Below are positions 37,130 to 43,995 of a stretch of DNA of 43,995 nucleotides, piece by piece. The stretch lies in contig JABJCP010000016.1 in NCBI GenBank assembly GCA_018668595.1, forward strand, positions 1-43,995, given 5' to 3'. Numbering within the stretch: the first letter of the stretch is position 1; every line of letters starts with the position of its first letter. Source of the stretch: Candidatus Woesearchaeota archaeon. GTDB taxonomy: Archaea; Nanobdellota; Nanobdellia; Woesearchaeales; UBA11576. The translations under genes and the position numbers were made by a program. Under the pieces are notes generated by a model. The model was not told the DNA's origin. It made no database searches and worked only from the letters and a program-made list of their open reading frames with translations.

Positions 37130-38569
37130 ATGACACTCCTAACAAAATCCAAATTCATCTCAGCCCTTCAATGTCCTAGACTTCTTTGGCATTCTAATAA
37201 AAAACTTCTTCCTGAAGTTTCTATCGCAGACCAACATCGTTTTGACCAAGGTGCAGAATTTGAAAAATTCGCAAGACTTCTTTTTCCTGAAGGTATTAAT
37301 TTAGAAAATCTAGATTTTAATAAAAATTTAGAACAAACTGAAAAATTAATAAAAAATAATGTAATTATCTTCGAAGCAAGTTTTAAAGACGATAATTTAT
37401 TCATCAGATCTGATGTTCTTGAACCTGTAGACGATAAATTTAATTTATATGAAATTAAATCTACAACAGAAGTTAAACCTCAACACATTTCTGATTTAGC
37501 TTTCCAAAAATATGTATTGGAAAAATTAAATATTAAAATTAACAAGTGCTTCATTCTTCACTTAAATAAAGAATTCACAAAAAATGATGAAATTAACCCC
37601 GAAGAATTAGTAAAAAGAGAAGAAGTCACAGAACAAGTTAATGCAATCCAAGACATAGAAGAAAATACAAATAAATTTCTCAAAATACTAAACCAAGAAA
37701 CATCTCCAGATATGACAATCTCAAAAAACTGCAATAAACCTTATATTTGCCCTCTAAAATCTGAGTGTTGGAGTACATTACCAAAAAACAACATAACTCA
37801 ATTAACAAATTGGAGACAATATTGGAAATTATTTGAAGAAGGTATTCAAGATATTAAGGATATTCCTAAAGATACAATTCTTAAACCTAAAGATGAGGTT
37901 ATTAGAGAAGCAGTAATAAAAAACAAAATTCAAATTTCTATAGAACATATTAAACATTCCTTAAATTCATTAAAATACCCTCTATTCCACTTTGATTTTG
38001 AAACTTTTGATACTGCTGTTCCTATATTTAATAAATCAAAACCTTATCAAAAGATTCCTTTTCAATATAGTTTACATATTCAACATAAAGATGGAAAATT
38101 AGAACATTTTGAATATTTAGCTACAGGAGAAGAAGATCCTAGAATAAAATTATTAGAACAATTAAAAAATGAAATTAAAGGAGAAGGAAGTGTAATAGTA
38201 TTTAATAAATCATTTGAAATTTCTGTTCTTAAAAAATTAGCAGAAGATTTTCCACAACATTCTGATTGGATTCAAGATGTTCTTGATAGAATTATTGATT
38301 TAGCTATTCCTTTTCAAAATTATCATTATTATAATCCAATTCAAAAAGGTAAATATTCAATAAAGAAAGTTTTACCTGCAATAACTGGAAACGGATATGA
38401 TAATTTAGAAATAAATAATGGATTAGATGCAAGTGTTCAATATTTTATCAGTCATATAAAAAACAAAACAAAAGACAATAAATTAAGAGAACATTTATTG
38501 AAATATTGTTGTTTGGATACAGAGGGAATGGTTTGGATTATTGATGAATTGGAGAAAATTATTAAATAA
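37130..38569 (+). CDS. Cas4-like Fe-S nuclease fused to DUF2779 exonuclease-like domain
   Basis: A 479-residue two-domain protein. ATG 37130 is preferred over the TTG at 37109. The N-terminal part resembles Cas4/RecB PD-(D/E)XK nucleases: a lone Cys in LQCPRLLW, SDVLEPVDDKFNLYEIKST (Asp and ExK), QHISDLAFQKYVL (QxxxY-like), then a cysteine cluster NCNKPYICPLKSECW. That makes the four Cys typical of a 4Fe-4S-bound nuclease. The C-terminal part (from about 275) is DUF2779, RNase-H-like, with FHFDFETFDTAVP, VIVFNKSFEISVL and CCLDTEGM supplying acidic residues. Function unassigned in the literature as far as I know. Location beside an R-M system suggests a defence or DNA-repair role. Confidence 0.88.
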   Translation: MTLLTKSKFISALQCPRLLWHSNKKLLPEVSIADQHRFDQGAEFEKFARLLFPEGINLENLDFNKNLEQTEKLIKNNVIIFEASFKDDNLFIRSDVLEPVDDKFNLYEIKSTTEVKPQHISDLAFQKYVLEKLNIKINKCFILHLNKEFTKNDEINPEELVKREEVTEQVNAIQDIEENTNKFLKILNQETSPDMTISKNCNKPYICPLKSECWSTLPKNNITQLTNWRQYWKLFEEGIQDIKDIPKDTILKPKDEVIREAVIKNKIQISIEHIKHSLNSLKYPLFHFDFETFDTAVPIFNKSKPYQKIPFQYSLHIQHKDGKLEHFEYLATGEEDPRIKLLEQLKNEIKGEGSVIVFNKSFEISVLKKLAEDFPQHSDWIQDVLDRIIDLAIPFQNYHYYNPIQKGKYSIKKVLPAITGNGYDNLEINNGLDASVQYFISHIKNKTKDNKLREHLLKYCCLDTEGMVWIIDELEKIIK

Positions 38570-38585
38570 TAAAAATTATACTTTT

Positions 38586-38798
38586 TTATCTTTTAAAATT
38601 AGATAATGTTTCTATTAATTCAAAACAGATGACAAAAGGAGTTGCAATACCAGAAATAACCCATGCTGTTAGGAGTAGGGGAATAACATTTGGCATTTGA
38701 GGAAGAACTTTTGATATTTCTTGCACTATTAAGATTAAAAAAATAAATAAAAAAGCAATTGAAAATTCTCCAAGTATTATTTTAATAAGTTTTTCCAT
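38586..38798 (-). CDS. Two-helix membrane protein (70 aa)
   Basis: A 70-residue protein with two predicted membrane helices: IILGEFSIAFLFIFLILIVQEI and VIPLLLTAWVISGIATPFVICF, separated by a short polar turn (SKVLPQMPN). The charged ends are short. It starts 2 bp after the stop of the zinc-ribbon membrane gene, so the pair is co-translated. GGAGAAATAAAA precedes its ATG. No family is recognised. Its closeness to nuclease genes is reminiscent of small membrane partners in defence loci, but nothing in the sequence proves that. Confidence 0.65.
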   Translation of the reverse strand: MEKLIKIILGEFSIAFLFIFLILIVQEISKVLPQMPNVIPLLLTAWVISGIATPFVICFELIETLSNFKR

Positions 38799-38800
38799 TT

Positions 38801-39172
38801 TTATTTCTCCTTATTATTTAAATAAATTAAAAATATGATTATCAAACCAATAATTAATGCAGGATTTATGGTTTCAATAAACCCTATTATTTCTTGAATC
38901 GTTTGGTTTGTTATTTGCACAATATTTTCAATGAACAATAATATTTCTGCAGAGCCAATTATTACAGTGAGTATAATTAAAATTGTTGATATTCTTTTAT
39001 TTTCATCACTATTTTTTTTAGCTTGGGTAAGTAATTCATCATTTTGTAATATTTTATAACAATCGTTACAGATTCCATTATTAAGGTTTAAATGAATTGG
39101 AAATTCATTATAACATTTAATACATAATTGTACTTGTGTACCTCCTGCTTTTTCTACAATGTATTTATTCAT
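38801..39172 (-). CDS. Zinc-ribbon protein with two membrane helices (123 aa)
   Basis: An N-terminal zinc ribbon with CIKC and CNDC pairs (about residues 17-38) is followed by a charged helix and two membrane helices (STILIILTVIIGSAEILLFI and NPALIIGLIIIFLIYL). The ATG at 39172 is preferred over an upstream GTG because the TATA box (TTTATATA, about 39195-39203 on the minus strand) lies about 25-30 bp before it. It heads a two-gene operon with the 70-residue membrane protein. The cytoplasmic zinc ribbon may bind a partner or nucleic acid. Unknown family. Confidence 0.68.
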   Translation of the reverse strand: MNKYIVEKAGGTQVQLCIKCYNEFPIHLNLNNGICNDCYKILQNDELLTQAKKNSDENKRISTILIILTVIIGSAEILLFIENIVQITNQTIQEIIGFIETINPALIIGLIIIFLIYLNNKEK

Positions 39173-39280
39173 GCTATAAATCACGCATAACCACTATATA
39201 AATTTTTGTTAACAGATTTAAAAAGACTTGATTTCCTCGGACAAATCCAATCATTATTTTCTATTCTCAAACATCGAAAT

Positions 39281-39338
39281 ATTTATATAGTACATAGTAC
39301 ATACTAACTGTACGTACAAAAAACAACACAAGGTGATA
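39281..39338 (+). promoter_or_regulatory. TATA box with clustered GTAC motifs before the RHH gene
   Basis: TATA box TTTATATA (39282-39289) is followed by four GTAC tetramers (39290, 39297, 39310, 39314). They include the perfect palindrome TGTACGTACA (39309-39318) and an AGTACATAGTACAT repeat. AAGGTGAT (39330-39337) is the ribosome site for ATG 39342. Short repeated motifs of this kind are typical operators for ribbon-helix-helix repressors, suggesting autoregulation. Confidence 0.55.
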
Positions 39339-39341
39339 TAC

Positions 39342-39629
39342 ATGAAACTTGAAGATGTTAAAAGAATGCCTTTGCGAGAAAGAAGAACTTGCAGAGCAAA
39401 TATAAGACTTTATCCATCACAAATGAAGTTCATAGATGATCATGGACTTTCTGTTCAGTTAATATTTGATAAAGTTCTTAACGAATTAGGCCATATTACT
39501 CCTGCACTGGAAGATATAGAATCTATAGCTAAATTATATGGTCCTAGAATTTCTAGAGGTCGTGGTAGGGGTGGTAAAGGTAATGTGCGGCGTCAAAAAA
39601 TTAGCGCAAGAACTAGGAGGAAATATTAA
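39342..39629 (+). CDS. Ribbon-helix-helix-like protein with RG-rich tail (95 aa)
   Basis: A 95-residue basic protein. Residues about 16-48 (CRANIRLYPSQMKFIDDHGL, then SVQLIFDKVLNELG) fit a ribbon-helix-helix DNA-binding fold: a strand, a helix, a turn and a second helix. The tail ISRGRGRGGKGNVRRQK is Arg/Gly-rich and likely binds nucleic acid. ATG 39342 has AAGGTGAT upstream, better than the ATG three codons earlier. It is first in a three-gene operon with gaps of 1 and 3 bp before an HNH gene and a helicase/nuclease gene, so it probably regulates that operon through the GTAC cluster. Confidence 0.75.
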   Translation: MKLEDVKRMPLRERRTCRANIRLYPSQMKFIDDHGLSVQLIFDKVLNELGHITPALEDIESIAKLYGPRISRGRGRGGKGNVRRQKISARTRRKY

Positions 39630-39630
39630 A

Positions 39631-39861
39631 ATGGCAAAAACATATTTGAATAAAAATGGATACAGATGTTTTTCTAATAGTGGAAAACAAGTATCAAGAT
39701 GGGCTGCTGAGAAAAAGATAGGTAGAAGATTAAAATCTGGTGAAGTTGTCCATCGTGGTTTTAGGGGAAAGCGATGTAATGATTCTGATAATCTTTGGGT
39801 TTTTAAGAATCAATCGCAACATATGAAAAAAGCACATACTAAAAAGAAGAGTTGGTTTTAA
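39631..39861 (+). CDS. Small HNH-endonuclease-like protein (76 aa)
   Basis: A 76-residue protein. AGGAGG lies about 8 bases before ATG 39631. KSGEVVHRGFRGKRCNDSDNLWVFKNQSQHMKKAH matches the small phage/intron HNH pattern: first His in VVH, central Asn in the DNLWVF strand, final His in MKKAH. The usual second His of VVHH is Arg here, so cleavage is uncertain. The N-terminal part (YLNKNGYRCFSNSGKQVSRW) resembles the adaptor seen in such proteins. It sits one base after the RHH gene and 3 bp before a UvrD-like helicase/nuclease, an arrangement suggesting one functional unit. Confidence 0.75.
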   Translation: MAKTYLNKNGYRCFSNSGKQVSRWAAEKKIGRRLKSGEVVHRGFRGKRCNDSDNLWVFKNQSQHMKKAHTKKKSWF

Positions 39862-39864
39862 TAA

Positions 39865-42513
39865 ATGTCTGATGAACTAAATTTACCGGAAGAAAAAAAA
39901 GTAGTATTAAACGATACTAAAAATAACATAAAAGTAGTTGCAGGACCTGGTAGCGGTAAAACTACATTAATAATCGAAAAAATCAAAAGATTAGTCGATA
40001 ATGGCGTAAAACCTAATAAGATTCTCGTAATTACATATACTAATAAGGCGGCAGAAGATCTAGAACGAAAGATTCAAGAAATGATGCCTGAACAGAAAGG
40101 ATTCTATATTTCTACTATTCATGGTTTTTGCACCCAATTTATTAGAGAAAATTCTCAATTTTTTCAGGAATACAGAGAATTTACAGTTTTGGATGAATTA
40201 GGTCAATTTTTATTTATTGTAAAAAATATTCAGTTTATTAAAACTGAAGATCTTCCGTTCATGCAAAATTTAGTATATGCTCTTAAAAATTATTTTGGGA
40301 GAATAAAAGATAATTATTCTATTAAAGAACTTGAATCCAAGGATCATATAATAAAGAAAGCATATTTAAATTATTGTAGTCAATTACATTCTGAAAAAAA
40401 ATTTGATTTTGGCGATTTAATTAATGTGGTAATAAAATCTATAAATTCAAATGATAAATTAAAAGAAATAGTAAACAGCAAGTTTGAATATTTATTTATT
40501 GATGAATATCAAGACATAAACAGAACTCAAGAAAAGCTAATTAAATTATTTCATAATTTAAATAATAAAGTTATGATTGTTGGTGATGTTAATCAAAGTA
40601 TTTATGGGTTTAGGGGGGCAGATGTTACAATTTTTCAAAATTTTAATACTTCTTTTAATAAATATCATAAAGTAGAAGAATATAAATTAAAAATAAATTT
40701 TCGTTCAACAGAAAATATTATTAATATTTCAAATAAATTTCTTAACTTACCCACAGATGAACAAATTATTGGAAATAAAGATGAATTAATTAGTGAAATA
40801 ACTGAAAAAGGAGTAAAACCCAAATTATTTATTTATGAGGATAAAAATCAAGAAGCGAGAGAACTTTCTAAATATATTAAGAAATTACATACGGATAAAA
40901 TTATTAAGAAATATTCTGATGTCGCAATTTTATTTAGAAGTGTGAAAAAAGATGCAAAAAGATTTATGGAAGAGTTAGATAATGAAAAAATAAAATATGA
41001 AATAATGGGTGATGGAAGTTTATTTAATCTTAATTATATTATCGCTTTACTAGATTGTTATGAACTCCTTGCTAAATCAGAAGATATTAAAAATGACTTT
41101 TTAGATATAAACATAAAAAAGGAATCTGAATTGTATAATAAATTAATTGATAGTAAACCTCTTTCCATATTATTTAAATTATTAGAATCTTCTAATTATA
41201 TAAAAAAAGTAATTGAAAATAATGATGAATTAGTTATGTTCAATATTGCAAAACTTTCCGAAATTATCGACCAACAACAACAAATGTTTTCGAGTAAAGA
41301 CATTGAAAAATTCATATATGGTTTGAAAAAATTAGATAAGTCATTTTTAGATACGGAACAACCAATTCATTCAAATATTGATTCAGTAAAGATCATGACT
41401 ATTCATAAATCTAAAGGTCTCGAATATCCAGTTATAATTATGCCGGGATTAACAAAAGATAATTATAAGCTCATGAATAAAGATCACATAGCAGAATTAT
41501 TTTCTGAATATGATGAATCGGAAGATGCTAAACGAGCTTTTTATGTAGGTATAACTAGATCGATGCAACTGCTTGTCTTAAGCTATTTCCAAAATAAAAA
41601 TAATTACGTAGATATTCTACAAAAAACAAATTTAGTTAACATTGAAAAATGGGGTCATGGTGAAGGTTTGAATAAATTTTTATCTCAAAGCGAGGGTGAA
41701 GAATTGAAGGAGATTAAAACATTGAAATCGAAAAAAGAAATGCTTAACATGACATACTATAAATTAATAGAATACTGGAGATGTAAATATGCGTACAAAT
41801 TAAGATTTCATTATAATATGATAGTTCCATACAAAGGAGAATTAGGTTACGGTTCAAAAATCCACACGTTGTTATATCATATTAATTTAGTTCTTTTAGA
41901 AAACAAAAACCTTTCTTGGGAGGGAATAATAGAAAAAATATCAGATAAATACTCTGCCAACATGAATGAATATAAACAAAAATTAATGAGGTATTTGTCT
42001 AAATTTAAAATAGAATTAAAATCAATTGTTAAACCTGAAATGCCATTTCATTTTACTTTTAATAATTTGATTATAACGGGTAGAATTGACTTACTAGTTA
42101 AAAACAAGGATGGCACATACACTATGATTGAGTTTAAATCAGGAACCTACAAAAAGGGGATTTTTAAAAAAAAGAAAGATCAATTAAACTCTGCAAAGGA
42201 ACAGATTGAACTATATGCTCTCGCAATAAAGAAAAATTATAATGTAACCAAAGGCATTGTTTTCTTTTTTGGTGATGGTCACAAAGAAGTTTTTAACATA
42301 GATGGTAAACATATGCGTTTGGAATTATTTAAATTGATTGAGGACATTAATGATTCTAATTTTGAACCTACTCAGGACAAGGAGATGTGTCGATCATGTG
42401 TTTTTTCTGAATATAAAATTTGTCCTCATAATAAAAATAAAAGTAAGGAATTAAAGATTAATAAAGATTTTGAAGAAGATTGCCATAGGGATTGTTGTAA
42501 TTTTCTTTTTTAG
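39865..42513 (+). CDS. UvrD-like helicase fused to Fe-S PD-(D/E)XK nuclease
   Basis: An 882-residue protein. The superfamily 1A helicase motifs are all present: AGPGSGKTTLI (Walker A), VITYTNKAAEDL, FIDEYQDINRTQ (II), VGDVNQSIYGFRGAD (III), INFRSTENI (IV), MTIHKSKGLEYPVI (V) and RAFYVGITRSMQLL (VI). From about 630 a RecB/AddB-type nuclease follows: Cys in EYWRCKYAYKLRF, then TGRIDLLVKN, YTMIEFKSG, EQIELYAL, and a cysteine trio MCRSCVFSEYKICPH (about 841-853) completing a 4Fe-4S site. It should unwind and degrade DNA. It ends the RHH-HNH operon. Compared with AddA/AddB it is short and combines both activities, like archaeal helicase-nucleases in defence or repair. Confidence 0.92.
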   Translation: MSDELNLPEEKKVVLNDTKNNIKVVAGPGSGKTTLIIEKIKRLVDNGVKPNKILVITYTNKAAEDLERKIQEMMPEQKGFYISTIHGFCTQFIRENSQFFQEYREFTVLDELGQFLFIVKNIQFIKTEDLPFMQNLVYALKNYFGRIKDNYSIKELESKDHIIKKAYLNYCSQLHSEKKFDFGDLINVVIKSINSNDKLKEIVNSKFEYLFIDEYQDINRTQEKLIKLFHNLNNKVMIVGDVNQSIYGFRGADVTIFQNFNTSFNKYHKVEEYKLKINFRSTENIINISNKFLNLPTDEQIIGNKDELISEITEKGVKPKLFIYEDKNQEARELSKYIKKLHTDKIIKKYSDVAILFRSVKKDAKRFMEELDNEKIKYEIMGDGSLFNLNYIIALLDCYELLAKSEDIKNDFLDINIKKESELYNKLIDSKPLSILFKLLESSNYIKKVIENNDELVMFNIAKLSEIIDQQQQMFSSKDIEKFIYGLKKLDKSFLDTEQPIHSNIDSVKIMTIHKSKGLEYPVIIMPGLTKDNYKLMNKDHIAELFSEYDESEDAKRAFYVGITRSMQLLVLSYFQNKNNYVDILQKTNLVNIEKWGHGEGLNKFLSQSEGEELKEIKTLKSKKEMLNMTYYKLIEYWRCKYAYKLRFHYNMIVPYKGELGYGSKIHTLLYHINLVLLENKNLSWEGIIEKISDKYSANMNEYKQKLMRYLSKFKIELKSIVKPEMPFHFTFNNLIITGRIDLLVKNKDGTYTMIEFKSGTYKKGIFKKKKDQLNSAKEQIELYALAIKKNYNVTKGIVFFFGDGHKEVFNIDGKHMRLELFKLIEDINDSNFEPTQDKEMCRSCVFSEYKICPHNKNKSKELKINKDFEEDCHRDCCNFLF

Positions 42514-42664
42514 AAACCTTTAAATTATTTTATAAAAAACAAAAAAAGGTAAATAATTATTCCCAAAGCTCATTAAAAAAACCAAAACAATTCTAATTAA
42601 TAATTAGATATGATTGTGTAAATAATTTATATTTTTCTTTTCACCAAATTAGATATTCTACTTA

Positions 42665-42949
42665 TTATGTGAGTATTAGATAAATATTTATTGCTAACAA
42701 AACTAAATTAAATATTGAAATTAGTATATTGATCCAGTTATTTAAATTTATTCCCAAATATAATTTTTTATTTAATTTTAATTGTTCAAAATTCAAAACC
42801 GTTTGAACATCACGTGTTAAACTATTACGTATTGTATGATCAAAATTAGGAATTGAATTATGCCAATAGTTTGCTTGTTTTTCTAACTCTTGTTTTCTTT
42901 TCGATGCCTTTTTAAGTTCCTTTTTAGATAATTTGGGATTAGTTGACAT
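42665..42949 (-). CDS. Small protein with C-terminal membrane helix (94 aa)
   Basis: A 94-residue protein. The N-terminal 25 residues are very basic and helical (LSKKELKKASKRKQELEKQ), the middle is polar, and the last 25 form a membrane helix (WINILISIFNLVLLAINIYLIL), so it is tail-anchored with the basic part in the cytoplasm. A TATA box (ATATTTAAATA, about 42979-42988 on the minus strand) lies about 30 bp before the ATG, implying a leaderless message. It is divergent from the two-helix gene at 43037. No family recognised. Confidence 0.6.
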   Translation of the reverse strand: MSTNPKLSKKELKKASKRKQELEKQANYWHNSIPNFDHTIRNSLTRDVQTVLNFEQLKLNKKLYLGINLNNWINILISIFNLVLLAINIYLILT

Positions 42950-43036
42950 ATTTATTTTAAAGCCATTACGGGTATTTAAATATTGCTCTATTTTCTTAAA
43001 AACATTTAAATATTCTTATAACTTATTTGTAATTAT

Positions 43037-43252
43037 ATGGCTAAAAAACAACCTAGAACTCACGATGAAAATATAGAGTTGATTATAACCGTAGGTGCAT
43101 TGTTCATAGCAGCTAGTTGTATGATTTGGTTAGGTTTTTTATTGTGGAAACTAGAAAATAACGTTTCTCAATATGCAGTCGCATCTTTAACATCCATTAC
43201 CACTCTTATAATGGGTTACTTGTTTGGTAAACATAAAAATGGCACTAAGTAG
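43037..43252 (+). CDS. Small two-helix membrane protein (71 aa)
   Basis: A 71-residue protein with two membrane helices (LIITVGALFIAASCMIWLGFLLW and YAVASLTSITTLIMGYLFG) and basic ends (MAKKQPR, GKHKNGTK). TATA box CATTTAAATATTC (about 43004-43016) lies 25-30 bp before the ATG, so it is leaderless. Its last codons overlap the next small membrane gene by 14 bp. Holin-like size and layout, but no signature. Unknown function. Confidence 0.65.
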   Translation: MAKKQPRTHDENIELIITVGALFIAASCMIWLGFLLWKLENNVSQYAVASLTSITTLIMGYLFGKHKNGTK

Positions 43253-43436
43253 AGGATTAGAAGAAATAGTTGTAGGAATAATTGGATTGTTTTTATTAGT
43301 GACAATTATATCTACTTTGACTAGTAAGCTAGAGTTTAATTCCTTCTTGAATGTAACTTTCTTTAATCTAATCATTGGTGTAATGATTATAGCGATATTT
43401 GCTAAATTTATAGACTTATTCAAAAGATTTTTTTGA
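43239..43436 (+). CDS. Small two-helix membrane protein (65 aa)
   Basis: Translation from ATG 43239 gives MALSRGLEEIVVGIIGLFLLVTI, then a short loop (STLTSKLEFNS), then a second membrane helix (VTFFNLIIGVMIIAIFAKF) and a basic end. An in-frame ATG five codons earlier is possible. It overlaps the preceding gene by 14 bp, so translation is probably coupled. The two small proteins may form a heteromeric membrane complex; that is inference. Confidence 0.6.
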   Translation: MALSRGLEEIVVGIIGLFLLVTIISTLTSKLEFNSFLNVTFFNLIIGVMIIAIFAKFIDLFKRFF

Positions 43437-43500
43437 TAATGATATTCTCAAAATATTACTCCAAAAACATTTATATCCCTCCCCTCATTAACACCACAAA

Positions 43501-43995
43501 ATGAACATCAAAACAATAAAACCCCACATCCTCGCATGCAGAGACGGAGACTGGAATCATGCATTACGAGTCGTCAAATGGGTTAAAGTTCTTGGTAAAG
43601 GAAGATCAGATCTTAATTTACTAATTACTACTGCACTTATTCATGATATTGGTTGGTTTAATGTTCTTCCAAAAGGTAAAATTAATTTTAAAGTAATGCT
43701 AACTTATGAATATGAAGCCAATAAAAATTCTAAACCTTTTGCCACTAAATTATTAACTGAATTAAATTATAATAATAAAAATATTAAAACTATTCTTAGA
43801 TTAATCTCTGCAGCAGATAATCACAAAGCAACTAAGGAAGACGAAGAAATTATTGTTGATGCAGATAGTTTAAGTAAGTTATCTATTAACCATTTAAAAG
43901 AAAAATACGAACCTGATTCTTTTAAAGAAATAATAACGATGTGGAAAAAAGAAATGCCATCAAGATTTAAAACAAAAAAAGGTAAAGAATTATTC
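43501..43995 (+). CDS. HD-domain phosphohydrolase, partial
   Basis: Open from ATG 43501 to the window edge (165 codons, no stop), so the 3' end is missing. HD-domain metal ligands are visible: His in GDWNHALRVVKWVKVL, His-Asp in LLITTALIHDIGWFN, a later His in SAADNHKATKEDEE, and Asp in IIVDADSLSKL. HD proteins hydrolyse phosphate esters, often of nucleotides. TATA box CATTTATATCC (about 43470-43480) precedes the ATG by about 25-30 bp, so it is leaderless. The first 25 codons are unusually rich in C-ending codons relative to the rest. Confidence 0.85.
   Translation, partial: MNIKTIKPHILACRDGDWNHALRVVKWVKVLGKGRSDLNLLITTALIHDIGWFNVLPKGKINFKVMLTYEYEANKNSKPFATKLLTELNYNNKNIKTILRLISAADNHKATKEDEEIIVDADSLSKLSINHLKEKYEPDSFKEIITMWKKEMPSRFKTKKGKELF

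Noticed and set aside
42593-42607. CTAATTA-A-TAATTAG palindrome in the 150-bp gap after the helicase/nuclease gene
   Set aside because: All-A/T-dominated palindromes of this size are expected by chance at this base composition.

Overview
The window is low-GC archaeal chromosome. It carries archaeal exosome subunits (Rrp4, Rrp41, Rrp42), an SBDS protein, a proteasome alpha subunit, RNase P protein Pop5, RNA polymerase subunit K and an archaeal-type IleRS. TATA boxes lie about 25-35 bp upstream of many start codons. The low GC, the many unrecognised genes, and the mix of leaderless genes with genes carrying a GAGG-type ribosome site suggest a DPANN-type lineage (Woesearchaeota/Pacearchaeota-like). 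The lineage is inference; the domain Archaea is secure. No rRNA, tRNA, IS element or CRISPR array was recognised.

Left part (1-6444): an Lrp/AsnC regulator with an operator-like palindrome; a 50-codon membrane peptide gene directly followed by a radical SAM enzyme; then, on the minus strand, the conserved pop5 - psmA - SBDS - rrp4 - rrp41 - rrp42 cluster, ending here in rpoK.

6774-14142 is a one-strand run of thirteen small genes, nearly all unrecognised. They are close together, and most start behind the same ribosome-site pattern (GAGG, then about 8-10 A/T bases, then ATG). They include a membrane-anchored protein with internal duplications, two lipoproteins (one with an EF-hand loop), a cysteine-containing anchored protein, two paralogous JAMM/MPN-like proteins lacking the metal-binding HxH, and three proteins that share a C-terminal module with the core R(I/V)P(F/L)(V/F)G. 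A convergent transglutaminase-fold gene overlaps the last member. This is the best candidate for an undescribed system.

15145-28446: IleRS, a helical-repeat protein, a 1510-residue coiled-coil protein ending in four copies of an unrecognised domain, a secreted protein, a U32-family protein, and an AAA/DUF4143 ATPase with two matching palindromes upstream of its TATA box.

28656-31935: an Lrp regulator with a papain-fold protein; a 537-residue winged-helix-like protein; an imperfectly repeated purine-rich tract; and a roughly 180-nt segment that folds into a closing stem plus five hairpins, a possible structured RNA.

31936-42513 resembles a defence island. It has a HEPN/MNT pair with twin operator-like repeats over its start, a thymidylate-synthase-like protein without the catalytic cysteine, an AlwI/BstNBI-type restriction endonuclease flanked by two beta-class DNA methyltransferases, a Cas4-like/DUF2779 nuclease, two small membrane proteins, and a tight RHH - HNH - helicase/nuclease operon. 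The right edge (42665-43995) holds three tiny membrane-protein genes and an HD-domain gene cut off by the window end.
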